This document shows, piece by piece, positions 7,775 to 16,489 of a stretch of DNA of 64,000 bases. The number at the start of each line of letters is the position of its first letter. The stretch's first letter is position 1. The stretch is from positions 157,163 through 221,162 of the forward strand of contig CAWFFO010000012.1 in NCBI GenBank assembly GCA_963815135.1, read 5' to 3'. The notes beneath the pieces were generated by a model. The model ran no database searches. It worked only from the letters and a program-made list of their open reading frames with translations, and was not told the DNA's origin. Made by a program: the position numbers and the translations under genes. The DNA is from CAIWTU01 sp963815135 (GTDB lineage: Bacteria; Desulfobacterota; Desulfuromonadia; Geobacterales; Geobacteraceae).

Positions 7775-9856
7775 ATGGGGATGAATGACATACATGCCGA
7801 AGCATTCAGGGAAGAGGCAATCGAGTTACTGACCGAGCTGGAGTCGGCGCTCCTGGAACTTGAGGAAAACCCTGAGGACGACGAGCTGATCGGCCGTACT
7901 TTCCGGGCCATGCATACCATCAAAGGCTCGGGCGCCATGTTCGGCTTTACCGAAATATCCGAGTTCACCCATGAAGTTGAAACGGTGTACGACCTGGTCC
8001 GCAACGGAGTAACTGCTGTCAGCAGGGAGCTTGTCGGTGAGACTCTCAAGGCGTGCGATCTGATCCGTTGCCTGCTGGATGGCGGGGAAGGGGTCGATGC
8101 GAACGAGAAGCAGCGGCTGACGGATACGTTCAAGGTCATGGCGCAACGCCCGGGCGCTGGGGAACCGCAGCGGGAAAATGAGCCGATCATCGACTTTCCC
8201 GAAGAAAACAAAGAGGTTGAAAAGACCTATCGCATCAGGTTCAAGCCTCCCGGCGAAATATTTCTTTGCGGAACGGACCCGGTCAATCTGCTGGATGAGC
8301 TCAGGCATCTGGGTGAATGCCGCGTGATCGCCCACCTCGATGAAATTCCGTCTTTCGACGATATCGATCCGGAACGCTGCTACATTTATTGGGATATTAT
8401 CCTGACGACGAACAGGGGGATAGACTCCATCAGAGACATCTTCATCTTTGTCGAGGATGACAGCGAGCTGAAAATTGAGGTTATCGACGAAAGCGGTGGC
8501 GTGTTCGACGAACCGGCCTGCAAGAAGCTCGGGGAAATACTCGTGGAGCGGGGCGATCTGACCCCCGAAGACATGGAAAAAGTCTTGAAGGGCAGAAAGC
8601 GCTTCGGTGAAATGGTGGTGGAGCAGCGACTGGCGAGCCCCTCGCAGGTCGAGGCGGCGCTCGTGGAGCAGCGTCAGGTGCGCGAGGTCCGGCAGAAGCG
8701 ACAGAACGTCGAAACCGCGGCCAGCATCCGTGTTCCCTCGGAGAAACTTGACAAGCTGGTGGATCTCGTCGGAGAACTGGTGACGGTCCAGGCGCGTTTG
8801 AGCCAGACCGCAGGACAGCGTGGCGACTCGCAGCTTACTCTCATAGCAGAAGAGGTCGAGAGGTTGACATCGGAGTTGCGGGACAGTACCCTGAATATAC
8901 GTATGATGCCGATAGGCGCGACATTCAGCAAATTCAGGCGACTGGTGCGGGATCTTTCCGATGAATTGCACAAAGAGGTGGAAATGACCACCGAGGGTGC
9001 TGAGACGGAACTGGACAAAACCGTTATCGAGCGGCTCAATGATCCCCTCGTGCATATCATCCGCAACAGCATCGACCATGGCCTGGAGAGCCCGGAAGCC
9101 CGCGAGGCTGCGGGCAAGCCCCGGCAGGGGACGGTTGCACTCACGGCGCTCCAGTCAGGTGACAGTGTCGAGATAATTATAAAGGACGACGGAGCCGGCC
9201 TTGACAAGGACGCGATACGGGCCAAGGCCATCGAAAAAAAGCTGATTTCCGAAACTGCGGAGCTGTCGGAAAAAGAGCTGTTTAACCTGATTTTTGCCCC
9301 GGGGTTCTCCACCGCAAAAAAAATAACCGGTGTATCCGGCCGGGGAGTGGGGATGGATGTTGTCAGGCAGTCCATCGAGTCGCTTCGGGGAACCATTGAC
9401 ATCAGCAGCAGGAAAGGGGAAGGGACAACCATCACCATCCGGCTGCCGCTCACCCTGGCTATCATAGAGAGCCTGCTGGTGAAGATCGGTGGAGGCAGTT
9501 ACGTCATTCCGCTCTCCATGGTAGAGGAGTGTATCGAGTTGACCGGCGTGGACATTGCCAGAGCGCACGGAAGGCACCTGGCCGGCGTCCGGGGGGGATT
9601 CGTCTCTTACATTCCGCTCCGGGACCGGTTCGGGATTGAGGTAGACCCTCCGGACATTCAGCAAATCGTTATAACCGAGTCGGCCGGCGAAAGGGTCGGA
9701 CTGCTGGTGGATACGGTCATCGGCGAGCACCAGACGGTAATTAAATCCCTAGGCAAGGCATATCGCGGCGTTCAGGGAATCTCCGGAGCGACTATTCTGG
9801 GTGATGGCTCCGTGGCGCTGATCCTTGATGTACCGAACCTGGTAAAAACGGGGTAA
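7775..9856 (+). CDS. cheA: Chemotaxis histidine kinase CheA
   Basis: 693 residues. P1 Hpt domain at the N-terminus with phospho-acceptor H47 in FRAMHTIKGSG; a P2-like middle segment; an inserted helical pair-repeat at about 250-300 (LGEILVERGDLTPEDMEKVL) resembling the N-terminal domain of type II secretion ATPases; P3 dimerisation (EKLDKLVDLVGELVTVQARL); P4 ATPase with HIIRNSIDHGLE, DDGAGLD, GRGVGMDVV and GEGTTITIRLPL; P5 CheW-like coupling domain at the end. The start at 7775 has GGGG at a normal distance; an ATG at 7781 is the alternative. It phosphorylates CheY and CheB. Confidence 0.95.
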   Translation: MGMNDIHAEAFREEAIELLTELESALLELEENPEDDELIGRTFRAMHTIKGSGAMFGFTEISEFTHEVETVYDLVRNGVTAVSRELVGETLKACDLIRCLLDGGEGVDANEKQRLTDTFKVMAQRPGAGEPQRENEPIIDFPEENKEVEKTYRIRFKPPGEIFLCGTDPVNLLDELRHLGECRVIAHLDEIPSFDDIDPERCYIYWDIILTTNRGIDSIRDIFIFVEDDSELKIEVIDESGGVFDEPACKKLGEILVERGDLTPEDMEKVLKGRKRFGEMVVEQRLASPSQVEAALVEQRQVREVRQKRQNVETAASIRVPSEKLDKLVDLVGELVTVQARLSQTAGQRGDSQLTLIAEEVERLTSELRDSTLNIRMMPIGATFSKFRRLVRDLSDELHKEVEMTTEGAETELDKTVIERLNDPLVHIIRNSIDHGLESPEAREAAGKPRQGTVALTALQSGDSVEIIIKDDGAGLDKDAIRAKAIEKKLISETAELSEKELFNLIFAPGFSTAKKITGVSGRGVGMDVVRQSIESLRGTIDISSRKGEGTTITIRLPLTLAIIESLLVKIGGGSYVIPLSMVEECIELTGVDIARAHGRHLAGVRGGFVSYIPLRDRFGIEVDPPDIQQIVITESAGERVGLLVDTVIGEHQTVIKSLGKAYRGVQGISGATILGDGSVALILDVPNLVKTG

Positions 9857-9876
9857 AAGGGGTCGGGAAATTATTT

Positions 9877-10746
9877 ATGGATTACACATCTCAAACCTGC
9901 AATACATTGGTTTCGCGATCCGTTACCATGTCCATGAAGGAATTCCGGCTCTTCAGCAGTTTCATCGAGAACGCCTGCGGCATTAAAATGCCGGATTCCA
10001 AGAAAAACATGCTCGAGTCGAGGCTTCAGAAGCGTCTGCGTGGCCTGGGAATGCTCTCATTCCGTTCCTATTACGATTTTCTGGTCAGCCCGGAAGGGGC
10101 GCGCAACGAGCTGGTCAACATGATTGATGTCGTCACGACCAACAAGACCGATTTTTTCCGCGAACCCGTCCACTTTACTTACCTGGATGAAAAGGTCCTT
10201 CCGGAAATGGTCAGGAAAGGATTTGGCGACAGGCTGAGGCTCTGGAGCGCAGGCTGTTCGAGTGGCGAGGAACCATATACCCTTGCCATGGTAATCAGCG
10301 AATACGGCAGAAATGTCCATCCCTGCCGCTTTTCAATTCTTGCCACCGACATCTGCACAACAGTCCTGGAAAAGGCTAAAACGGGAATTTACGAGGAAGA
10401 GAAGATCGCTCCCGTACCCTTTGAAATGAGAAAGCAATACCTGCTGAGGAGCAGGGACCGTGACCGCGGGGTTGTCCGGATAGCACCTGAAATAAGATCG
10501 CTGGTCACCTTTCGCCGGCTTAATTTTCTTGATGACAAGTACAGAATATCCGAGCCGATGCAGATCATATTCTGCCGAAATGTCCTTATTTATTTCGACA
10601 GGCCTACCCAGGAGATGCTGATCAACAGGTTCTGTCTCAATCTGATGCCTGGCGGCTACCTTTTTCTCGGGCATTCGGAAACCATAAGCGGCATGAAAGT
10701 CCCTCTCGAACAGGTCAATTCGACCATTTACAGGAAACTTGCATAA
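9877..10746 (+). CDS. cheR: Chemotaxis protein methyltransferase CheR
   Basis: 289 residues, normal length. The N-terminal helical domain runs to about residue 90 and carries TTNKTDFFREPVHF, then the SAM-binding domain with LRLWSAGCSSGEEPYTLAM (motif I) and IIFCRNVLIYFD (motif IV). It methylates glutamates on the receptor signalling helices, setting adaptation together with CheB. It follows cheA by 20 bases. No C-terminal TPR extension or pentapeptide-binding oddity is seen. Confidence 0.95.
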   Translation: MDYTSQTCNTLVSRSVTMSMKEFRLFSSFIENACGIKMPDSKKNMLESRLQKRLRGLGMLSFRSYYDFLVSPEGARNELVNMIDVVTTNKTDFFREPVHFTYLDEKVLPEMVRKGFGDRLRLWSAGCSSGEEPYTLAMVISEYGRNVHPCRFSILATDICTTVLEKAKTGIYEEEKIAPVPFEMRKQYLLRSRDRDRGVVRIAPEIRSLVTFRRLNFLDDKYRISEPMQIIFCRNVLIYFDRPTQEMLINRFCLNLMPGGYLFLGHSETISGMKVPLEQVNSTIYRKLA

Positions 10747-10838
10747 AGGACGCAGGCTGAAGAAGGTGCAGTGTGCCGGATTTCAACCATGTTCAACTCT
10801 TGTTACGTCAATCCCGATTCGGTTGAGGTTACCCGGCA

Positions 10839-11333
10839 ATGAAACATCCTGACGACAATGTGGAAAATATATTCCTCAGGCCCGGCGAAGTGTACTTTTC
10901 CGAAAGGCCTTCAATCGTCTCCACCGTGCTCGGCTCCTGCATATCGGTGACCATGTTCTGTCCGGAACGGCATATCGGGGCTATCTGTCATGCCATGCTG
11001 CCGGAGGAAAGTGCGCCGGGGGAGGCCTTTCGTTATGTGGACTCGTCAATTCTCAATATGCTGAAAGGCTTTGACCGCTACGGAATACCGCGGTCCCATA
11101 TCGAGGTCAAGCTTTTCGGGGGGGCGAACATGCTGCCGCCATCTCAATTCAAGAGCAGGGACGGCTCCGTGGGGAAGAAGAATATCGAGATTGCAATGCG
11201 GGTCGTGGAGAGGGAAAAGCTCCGGTTGGTGGCTTCTGACCTGGGAAACACCCATGGAAGAAAGATATTTTTCAACACACACACCGGCGAAATCCTTCTT
11301 AAACGGCTTGGTAAAGTAAAGAGGGCCATCTGA
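10839..11333 (+). CDS. cheD: Chemoreceptor glutamine deamidase CheD
   Basis: 164 residues. The catalytic cysteine is in STVLGSCISVTMF and the histidine in IGAICHAMLP; KLFGGANML and the terminal NTHTGEILLKRL are typical of the family. It deamidates receptor glutamines and may also assist CheC-type phosphatases, although no cheC is in this operon. Its stop codon TGA shares one base with the cheB start ATG, indicating translational coupling. Confidence 0.93.
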   Translation: MKHPDDNVENIFLRPGEVYFSERPSIVSTVLGSCISVTMFCPERHIGAICHAMLPEESAPGEAFRYVDSSILNMLKGFDRYGIPRSHIEVKLFGGANMLPPSQFKSRDGSVGKKNIEIAMRVVEREKLRLVASDLGNTHGRKIFFNTHTGEILLKRLGKVKRAI

Positions 11334-12400
11334 TGAAGAAAAAACTAAGGGTGCTCGTTGTTGACGATTCCGCGGTGGTGCGTCAGGCCTTCAGGGATAT
11401 TTTAAGTTCCGACCCGCAGATCGAGATTATGGGAATTGCCGCGGACCCGTTTATCGCCGCCGAACTGATGAAAACTGAAATCCCGGATGTAATTACCCTC
11501 GATGTGGAAATGCCGCGCATGGACGGCATCACTTTTCTGCAGAAGATCATGAGCCAGCATCCCATTCCGGTCATAATGTGTTCAAGCCTCACGGACAAAG
11601 GTTCCGAAACCGCCTTCAAAGCGCTGGAATACGGCGCTGTCGATATAATCCAGAAACCCCGGCTGGGCGTGAAACAGTTTCTGGAAGAATCGAAGGTGCT
11701 CCTCTGTGATGCGGTAAAGGCGGCATCGATGGCCCGGGTCAGGCGCATAAACCCGGCCCTGCACAAGGTTGCGCCCAAACTTACTGCGGATGCGGTTATA
11801 GCCAGGCCGACCGGAAAGTCAATGGTCCGGACAACGGAAAAAGTTGTTGCGGTCGGAGCGTCGACCGGTGGGACGGAAGCGCTGCGGGTCTTTCTCGAAG
11901 CCATGCCGTTCGATGCGCCGGGTATCGTCATCGTGCAGCATATGCCCGAACATTTCACCCGGTCGTTCGCCCAGAGAATGGACAGCCTGTGCCGGATTTC
12001 GGTTAAAGAGGCGGAGAATAACGACACGGTTGTCAGTGGCAGGGCGCTCATTGCGCCGGGCAACATGCATGTCCTGCTCAAGAGAAGCGGCGCCCGCTAT
12101 TATGTCGAAACAAAAGAAGGGCCCCTGGTCAGCCGTCATCGCCCTTCCGTTGACGTGCTGTTCCGCTCCGCCGCCCGCTACGCGGGGAAAAACGCTGTAG
12201 GGGTTATCATGACCGGGATGGGCGATGACGGGGCGAAGGGGCTTCTCGAAATGAAAGAGGCCGGTGCGGTCACCATAGCGCAGGATGAAAAGTCGTGCGT
12301 GGTGTTCGGCATGCCCAAAGAGGCCGTGAAGCTGGGCGCAGCCGACAAGGTCCTGCCGCTCGACGACATTGCCGCTGCCGTTGTCCGCGAGTGCCATTAA
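11333..12400 (+). CDS. cheB: Chemotaxis protein-glutamate methylesterase CheB
   Basis: 355 residues. Receiver domain at the N-terminus with D57 (VITLDVEMPRMDG), a linker, then the methylesterase domain with catalytic Ser (VGASTGGTEAL), His (VIVQHMPEHFT) and Asp (IMTGMGDDGAKG). Phosphorylation by CheA activates removal of receptor methyl groups. It closes the operon; the start overlaps the cheD stop by one base. The next gene has its own promoter region. Confidence 0.95.
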   Translation: MKKKLRVLVVDDSAVVRQAFRDILSSDPQIEIMGIAADPFIAAELMKTEIPDVITLDVEMPRMDGITFLQKIMSQHPIPVIMCSSLTDKGSETAFKALEYGAVDIIQKPRLGVKQFLEESKVLLCDAVKAASMARVRRINPALHKVAPKLTADAVIARPTGKSMVRTTEKVVAVGASTGGTEALRVFLEAMPFDAPGIVIVQHMPEHFTRSFAQRMDSLCRISVKEAENNDTVVSGRALIAPGNMHVLLKRSGARYYVETKEGPLVSRHRPSVDVLFRSAARYAGKNAVGVIMTGMGDDGAKGLLEMKEAGAVTIAQDEKSCVVFGMPKEAVKLGAADKVLPLDDIAAAVVRECH

Positions 12401-12477
12401 TAATCCCCGCAGTCAAGTCTTGACAAATCCTTGTCTCCCCACGTATAAAACACTAAAATTCAATACAAGGAACGATT

Positions 12478-12966
12478 ATGGAAATGTGTCCATGCGGTTC
12501 GGGCCGCACCTATGAAGAATGCTGTGAACCGTTGATCAAGGGGGTTAATCAGTCCCTCAGCGCCGAACAATTGATGCGCTCGCGTTATTCCGCCTACGTC
12601 AGGGTGGAAACCGATTACATTTTCGAGACCACCCATCCCGATCACCGGCAGGGTTACGACCATAAAGGCACTAAGGTGTGGGCTGAAAACTCGCAATGGG
12701 AGGGGTTGGAGATAGTTGCCACCACTGCCGGCGGACCGGGCGATAATGAAGGCGACGTGGAATTCATTGCCAGTTACAGGGAAAAGGGCCTCAGGAAGCA
12801 GCACCATGAACTGGCCCATTTCAAGAAGGAAAAAGGTAAATGGTATTTTACGGACGGTTCCGCGGTCGCGCAAAAGCCGATCATGCGCACCGAACCCAAG
12901 GTGGGCAGAAATGATCCGTGCCCGTGCGGCAGCGGGAAGAAATTCAAGAAATGCTGCGGCAGTTGA
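12478..12966 (+). CDS. YchJ-family protein with two SEC-C zinc motifs
   Basis: 162 residues. A SEC-C motif at the very N-terminus (MEMCPCGSGRTYEECC), a central domain of the NTF2-like YchJ type (SRYSAYVRVETDYIFETTHP), and a second SEC-C at the C-terminus (DPCPCGSGKKFKKCCG). SEC-C binds zinc and, in SecA, SecB and ribosomes. Function of YchJ proteins is not established. A small inverted repeat GTCAAGTCTTGAC at 12413-12425 lies in the promoter region. A terminator hairpin follows the gene. Confidence 0.9.
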   Translation: MEMCPCGSGRTYEECCEPLIKGVNQSLSAEQLMRSRYSAYVRVETDYIFETTHPDHRQGYDHKGTKVWAENSQWEGLEIVATTAGGPGDNEGDVEFIASYREKGLRKQHHELAHFKKEKGKWYFTDGSAVAQKPIMRTEPKVGRNDPCPCGSGKKFKKCCGS

Positions 12967-12998
12967 AGAAATCACAGCTTTCCCATATCCTGCACAGA

Positions 12999-13030
12999 AG
13001 CCGTGCCCTGAGGGTACGGCTCTATTTTTA
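12999..13030 (+). terminator. Intrinsic terminator after the SEC-C gene
   Basis: Stem AGCCGTGCCC / GGGTACGGCT with a TGA loop and one mismatch, followed by CTATTTTTA. It lies 30 bases after the stop codon. Confidence 0.75.
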
Positions 13031-13047
13031 ACTCCCATTTAAATTAT

Positions 13048-13206
13048 ACCTGAATTCGTGACACCTACGCGCTTATGCCTGCGTGGGACGTCTCAGTCTT
13101 CGCATCCCAACGTGAAGAAACCTCCCAACGAAATTCACCCTGATCAACAGCAATGATACGACATCCGCAACGTTGAACATCGGTATTAGGCCTCACGGAT
13201 TCAGGT
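13048..13206. repeat. MITE-like inverted-repeat element, copy A
   Basis: A 159-base element bounded by ACCTGAATTCGTGACA and the complement of ACCTGAATCCGTGAGG, 14 of 16 bases matching. It has no coding frame. Reverse-complementing copy B at 17673-17849 gives clear internal matches (for example TTCACCC and AACGTTGAAC), so A and B are one family inserted in opposite orientation. No target duplication is evident for this copy. The rest of the gap (13207-13323) shows nothing else. Confidence 0.7.
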
Positions 13207-13323
13207 TGGCTTAAATCCGGGGGGCGGCATGTGGCGGATGAAATAATGTCTGATATTCTAGAATCAGAAGCTGTTCGTCACATAAATCGTTGTTCACTGA
13301 AAATGTTGTAAGTGAGCGAGAGT

Positions 13324-14268
13324 ATGAAAAAAACATCCCGAAAAGAAACCCTGCTCGTGGCCCTTGGCGGTAATGCTCTTATAAAAAAAGGCCAGATGGG
13401 GACCGCTGCGGAACAGTTCGAGAATCTCAGGGTTCCCATGGGTCAGATAGCGAGACTTGCCCGGGATTTCCGGATCGTTATCACCCACGGCAACGGGCCG
13501 CAGGTGGGAAATCTGCTGCTTCAGCAGGAAAGCTGCGATTCCGTGCCCAGGCTGCCCCTGGAAATACTGGTGGCACAGACCCAGGGACAGATCGGGTACA
13601 TGATCGAATCAACCCTGGACAGCGAGCTGATGAAAGTGGATAGCAGCGGATCCAAGTACCTGGTCAGCCTGCTCAGCTATGTGGTTGTGGATGAACAGGA
13701 CCCGGCTTTCCGGGAGCCGACCAAGCCGATAGGCCCGGTCTACGGAGATGATGAGGCAGCTCTGCTTCCTTTCCCTGTTCGCAAGACTGCTAAAGGGTAC
13801 AGAAGAGTGGTCGCATCTCCCAGGCCGGTCACCATTGTCGAGAAACGGGAGATCAGGAAACTGCTCGATACGGATTTCATCGTCATCTGCTGCGGTGGGG
13901 GTGGAATCCCGGTGATAAGGGAAGGGCGGGCTTTTCATGGAGTAGATGCGGTTATAGATAAAGATCTGGCAAGCGAGAAACTTGCGGAAGAGGTCGGTGT
14001 GGACGTCTTTATCATTGCCACCGATGTTCCCGGAGTTGCCCTTGATTTTGGTCGTCCTGAACAGAGCTACCTCATTTCCATGACCGTTTCCGAGGCCGCC
14101 GGCCGGCTTGCGGAAGGATATTTCCCCGCAGGATCCATGGGGCCCAAGGTTGAAGCTGCGGTACGGTTCATAAAAAACGGCGGGAAAAGAGCTGTTATAA
14201 CTTCCATTGAAGATATAGAAAGATCGGTAGCCGGTGAGGCCGGTACGGAAATAGTTCCGGACCGGTGA
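13324..14268 (+). CDS. arcC: Carbamate kinase
   Basis: 314 residues from the ATG at 13324 (GAGCGAG just upstream); a GTG at 13312 without a ribosome site would add four residues. Amino-acid-kinase fold: LLVALGGNALIKKG (phosphate loop), ITHGNGPQVGNLL (substrate loop), FIVICCGGGGIPV, DKDLASEKLA and GSMGPKVEAAVRFI. It catalyses carbamoyl phosphate plus ADP to carbamate plus ATP, usually as the last step of arginine deiminase or a purine/allantoin route. No arcA or arcB is adjacent, so its pathway here is unclear. Confidence 0.93.
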   Translation: MKKTSRKETLLVALGGNALIKKGQMGTAAEQFENLRVPMGQIARLARDFRIVITHGNGPQVGNLLLQQESCDSVPRLPLEILVAQTQGQIGYMIESTLDSELMKVDSSGSKYLVSLLSYVVVDEQDPAFREPTKPIGPVYGDDEAALLPFPVRKTAKGYRRVVASPRPVTIVEKREIRKLLDTDFIVICCGGGGIPVIREGRAFHGVDAVIDKDLASEKLAEEVGVDVFIIATDVPGVALDFGRPEQSYLISMTVSEAAGRLAEGYFPAGSMGPKVEAAVRFIKNGGKRAVITSIEDIERSVAGEAGTEIVPDR

Positions 14269-14340
14269 AGCCGCTTGCGGTCACGTTCCGCCGGATCATA
14301 CATCGCATGAGCGGATCGTCCCGCGCGAAAGGATGATAGC

Positions 14341-14469
14341 ATGGTGGTCACGGAATGTTTCAAATGCGGCAGGCCATCGTTGAACGGTCTCTGTGCGGGG
14401 TGCAACAGAGCGCCGAAGGAATGTACCTGCGAAGAAGCACCGGGAACCGGGGAACTCGAAGAATCCTGA
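14341..14469 (+). CDS. Small zinc-ribbon-like protein (42 residues)
   Basis: A short frame with an AAAGGA ribosome site 7 bases before the ATG. The translation starts MVVTECFKCGRPSLNGLCAG and continues through CNRAPKECTC to an acidic tail (EELEES-like), giving cysteine pairs CxxC, CxxC and CxC expected of a metal-binding knuckle. Cysteine spacing and the good start argue it is real. It lies 72 bases after arcC, ahead of a terminator. I know no named family; a rubredoxin-like or zinc-ribbon fold is inference. Confidence 0.55.
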   Translation: MVVTECFKCGRPSLNGLCAGCNRAPKECTCEEAPGTGELEES

Positions 14470-14567
14470 GGAGAACGGAAAAAGCAAACAGCACAAAAAA
14501 AACGGCAAGACACTGGAGGGGGAGTGTGTCCTGCCGCAAAAAGAAGAAGGATTGCTTTTCGAAATAC

Positions 14568-14600
14568 GGGGCGCGATGTTCAGCGCCCCTGTTTGTTTAT
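14568..14600 (+). terminator. Intrinsic terminator after arcC / zinc-ribbon gene
   Basis: GGGGCGC (14568-14574) and GCGCCCC (14583-14589) form a perfect 7-bp stem with an 8-base loop, followed by TGTTTGTTTATC. It separates the plus-strand genes from the convergent hcp gene. Confidence 0.8.
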
Positions 14601-14666
14601 CGATGGTTCACTGTTTCAAATGTCAGTTTTTTTAGATAATTCAAAACTCAAAATTCAAAATTTTCC

Positions 14667-16299
14667 TTATCCAAGTATCGCCTTCAGATCCGCTTCCGCC
14701 GTGGTGATCGGGCCGATGTTGAAGTTCTCCACCAGGAAGTTGAGCACGTTGGGGGTGACGAAGGCCGGCAGGGTCGGGCCGAGCTTGATGTTCTTGATCC
14801 CCAGGTGCAGCAGGGTCAGCAGGATCGCCACCGCCTTCTGCTCGTACCAGGAGAGGATCATGGAGAGCGGCAGGTCGTTCACCCCGCACTCGAAGGCGCC
14901 GGCCAGCGCCACCGCGATCTGGATGGCCGAGTAGGCGTCGTTGCACTGGCCGACGTCGAGCAGCCGCGGGATGCCGCCGATGTCGCCGAAATCCAGCTTG
15001 TTGAAGCGGTACTTGCCGCAGGCCAGGGTCAGGATCACGCAGTCCTTGGGCACCTTCTCGGCGAACTCGGTGTAGTAGTTGCGCCCGGTTTTGGCGCCGT
15101 CGCAGCCGCCGATCAGGAAGAAGTGCTTGATCGCGCCGCCCTTGACCGCCTCGATCACCTTGTCGGCGACGCCCAGGACGGCGTTGTGGCCGAAGCCGGT
15201 GAGGATCTCCTGGCCCGGCGTTGTCGGCGAAGCCGGGCAGTTCCAGGGCCTTCTTGATCACCGCGGAGAAGTCCCAGCCGTCGATGTGCTTGACGTCCGG
15301 GCCACTGCACCAGGCCCCAGGTGAAGAGGCGGTCCTTGTAGGAGTCGGCCGGGCGCTGGATGCAGTTGGTGTTGAAGATGATCGCGCCGGGGAAGTCGGC
15401 GAATTCCTTGGCCTGGTCCTGCCAGGCGCCGCCGAAGTTGCCGGCCAGGTGCGGGTATTTCTTCAGGCCGGGATAGCCGTGGGCCGGGAGCATCTCGCCG
15501 TGGGTGTAGATGTTGACTCCGCTTCCCTTCGGTCTGCTTGAGCAGCTCCTCCAGCATCTTCAGGTCGTGGCCGGAGACGAGGATCGCCTTGCCGGCCTTG
15601 GTGCCGAGCTGGACCGGGGTCGGCACCGGGTGGCCGTAGGCGTCGGCGTGGGCCTTGTTGAGCAGCTCCATGGCGATGAGTTGATGCGGCCGCATTCCAT
15701 GGCCAGACCGACAAAGTCCATCAGACCCGAGGGTGTTGTCGGTGGTGGCGGCGAGCGCCTTGTGGGTAGAAGGCGTAGATCTCGTCGTTCTCCTTGCCGA
15801 GGATCAGGGCGTGGTCGGCGTAGGCGGCGTAGCCCTTCATGCCGTAAACGAGGATTTCGATGGCGGAACGGATGTCTTCGTTCTATGCTGGGTCTTGATG
15901 CCGTATTCTTCACCCTGTTTCACCAGGTCGTTCGCCGGAGTCCAGGTTGCGGGGCCTTCCGTGAGTTTTGGAGCGTCAGTGCCGTTTTTTGCCCTGAAAG
16001 CCGTTTCGTAAAGTGTTCTGGCTTTTTCTTTGATTTCATGAAGGTATAAATGATTTTTTTGAGCAGTGCCGGATCGAAGTCCACGTTGGTTACCGTTGAA
16101 AAGAGCCCTTCGAGCATGAAGTATCGATCGTAGTCTTCTTTCGCGCCAAGTTCGCGGGCCTTGTCGCATAGATGGCAATACCCTTCAGGCCATAGAGCAG
16201 GTTGTCCTGCAGGGCCGCTACTTCGGGATTCTTGCCGCATACACCCATTACGTCACAACCGATTCCCTTTGCAGCCTGTTCACATTGATGGCAAAACAT
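14667..16299 (-). pseudogene. hcp: Hybrid cluster protein (hydroxylamine reductase), broken by about nine single-base frameshifts
   Basis: Together the pieces give a full-length class III Hcp of about 544 codons: MFCHQCEQAAKGIGCDVMG (N-terminal cysteine cluster) at 16299, then VSGHDLKMLEELLKQTEGK, PGAIIFNTNCIQRPADSYKD, FFLIGGCDGAKTGRNYYTEF, LTLACGKYRFNKLDFGDIGG and GQCNDAYSAIQIA, which carry the cluster ligands. Hcp reduces NO or hydroxylamine. The frame slips near 16168, 16057, 15884, 15765, 15726, 15681, 15520, 15300 and 15215, always by one base and mostly in homopolymers, while the protein between slips is fully conserved. From about 15860 leftwards the DNA is much richer in G/C at third positions than the first 440 bases. 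Consensus error or a chimera is likelier than true loss. An HcpR-type box lies upstream. Confidence 0.85.
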
Positions 16300-16391
16300 A
16301 CATTATCCTCCTTGCCGTTTTTATGGTTGATTTACTGTTGAAATTTCAGCTTCCATGAATGTCAGTTTAACCCGACCGTAACTCAATGTCT

Positions 16392-16405
16392 TTGACGTGC
16401 GTCAA
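16392..16405. promoter_or_regulatory. HcpR-type operator upstream of hcp
   Basis: TTGAC-GTGC-GTCAA is a perfect match to the palindrome TTGAC-N4-GTCAA known for HcpR, the CRP/FNR-family regulator of hcp and nitrosative-stress genes in sulfate and metal reducers. It lies 93 bases before the hcp start codon, in a 190-base gap shared with the end of hsp20. Confidence 0.75.
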
Positions 16406-16442
16406 GTTTTCATGGAAAACGGCTATGAGGCGGGAATAGAAT

Positions 16443-16477
16443 AAAAAAGAGGGGAGAAGCTTTCAGGCTGTCTCCCC
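16443..16477 (-). terminator. Intrinsic terminator of hsp20
   Basis: Read on the minus strand, GGGGAGA and TCTCCCC form a 7-bp stem with a 13-base loop, followed by TCTTTTTT. It starts 13 bases after the hsp20 stop codon. Confidence 0.8.
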
Positions 16478-16489
16478 GATCCGGGTTAA

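Noticed and set aside
7826..9079. 417-codon minus-strand frame across cheA
   Set aside because: Antisense shadow of a clearly recognised CheA; no ribosome site or domain.
14393..14635. 80-codon plus-strand frame overlapping the zinc-ribbon gene
   Set aside because: Reads through a terminator hairpin, has no ribosome site, and lies out of frame with the conserved cysteine frame.
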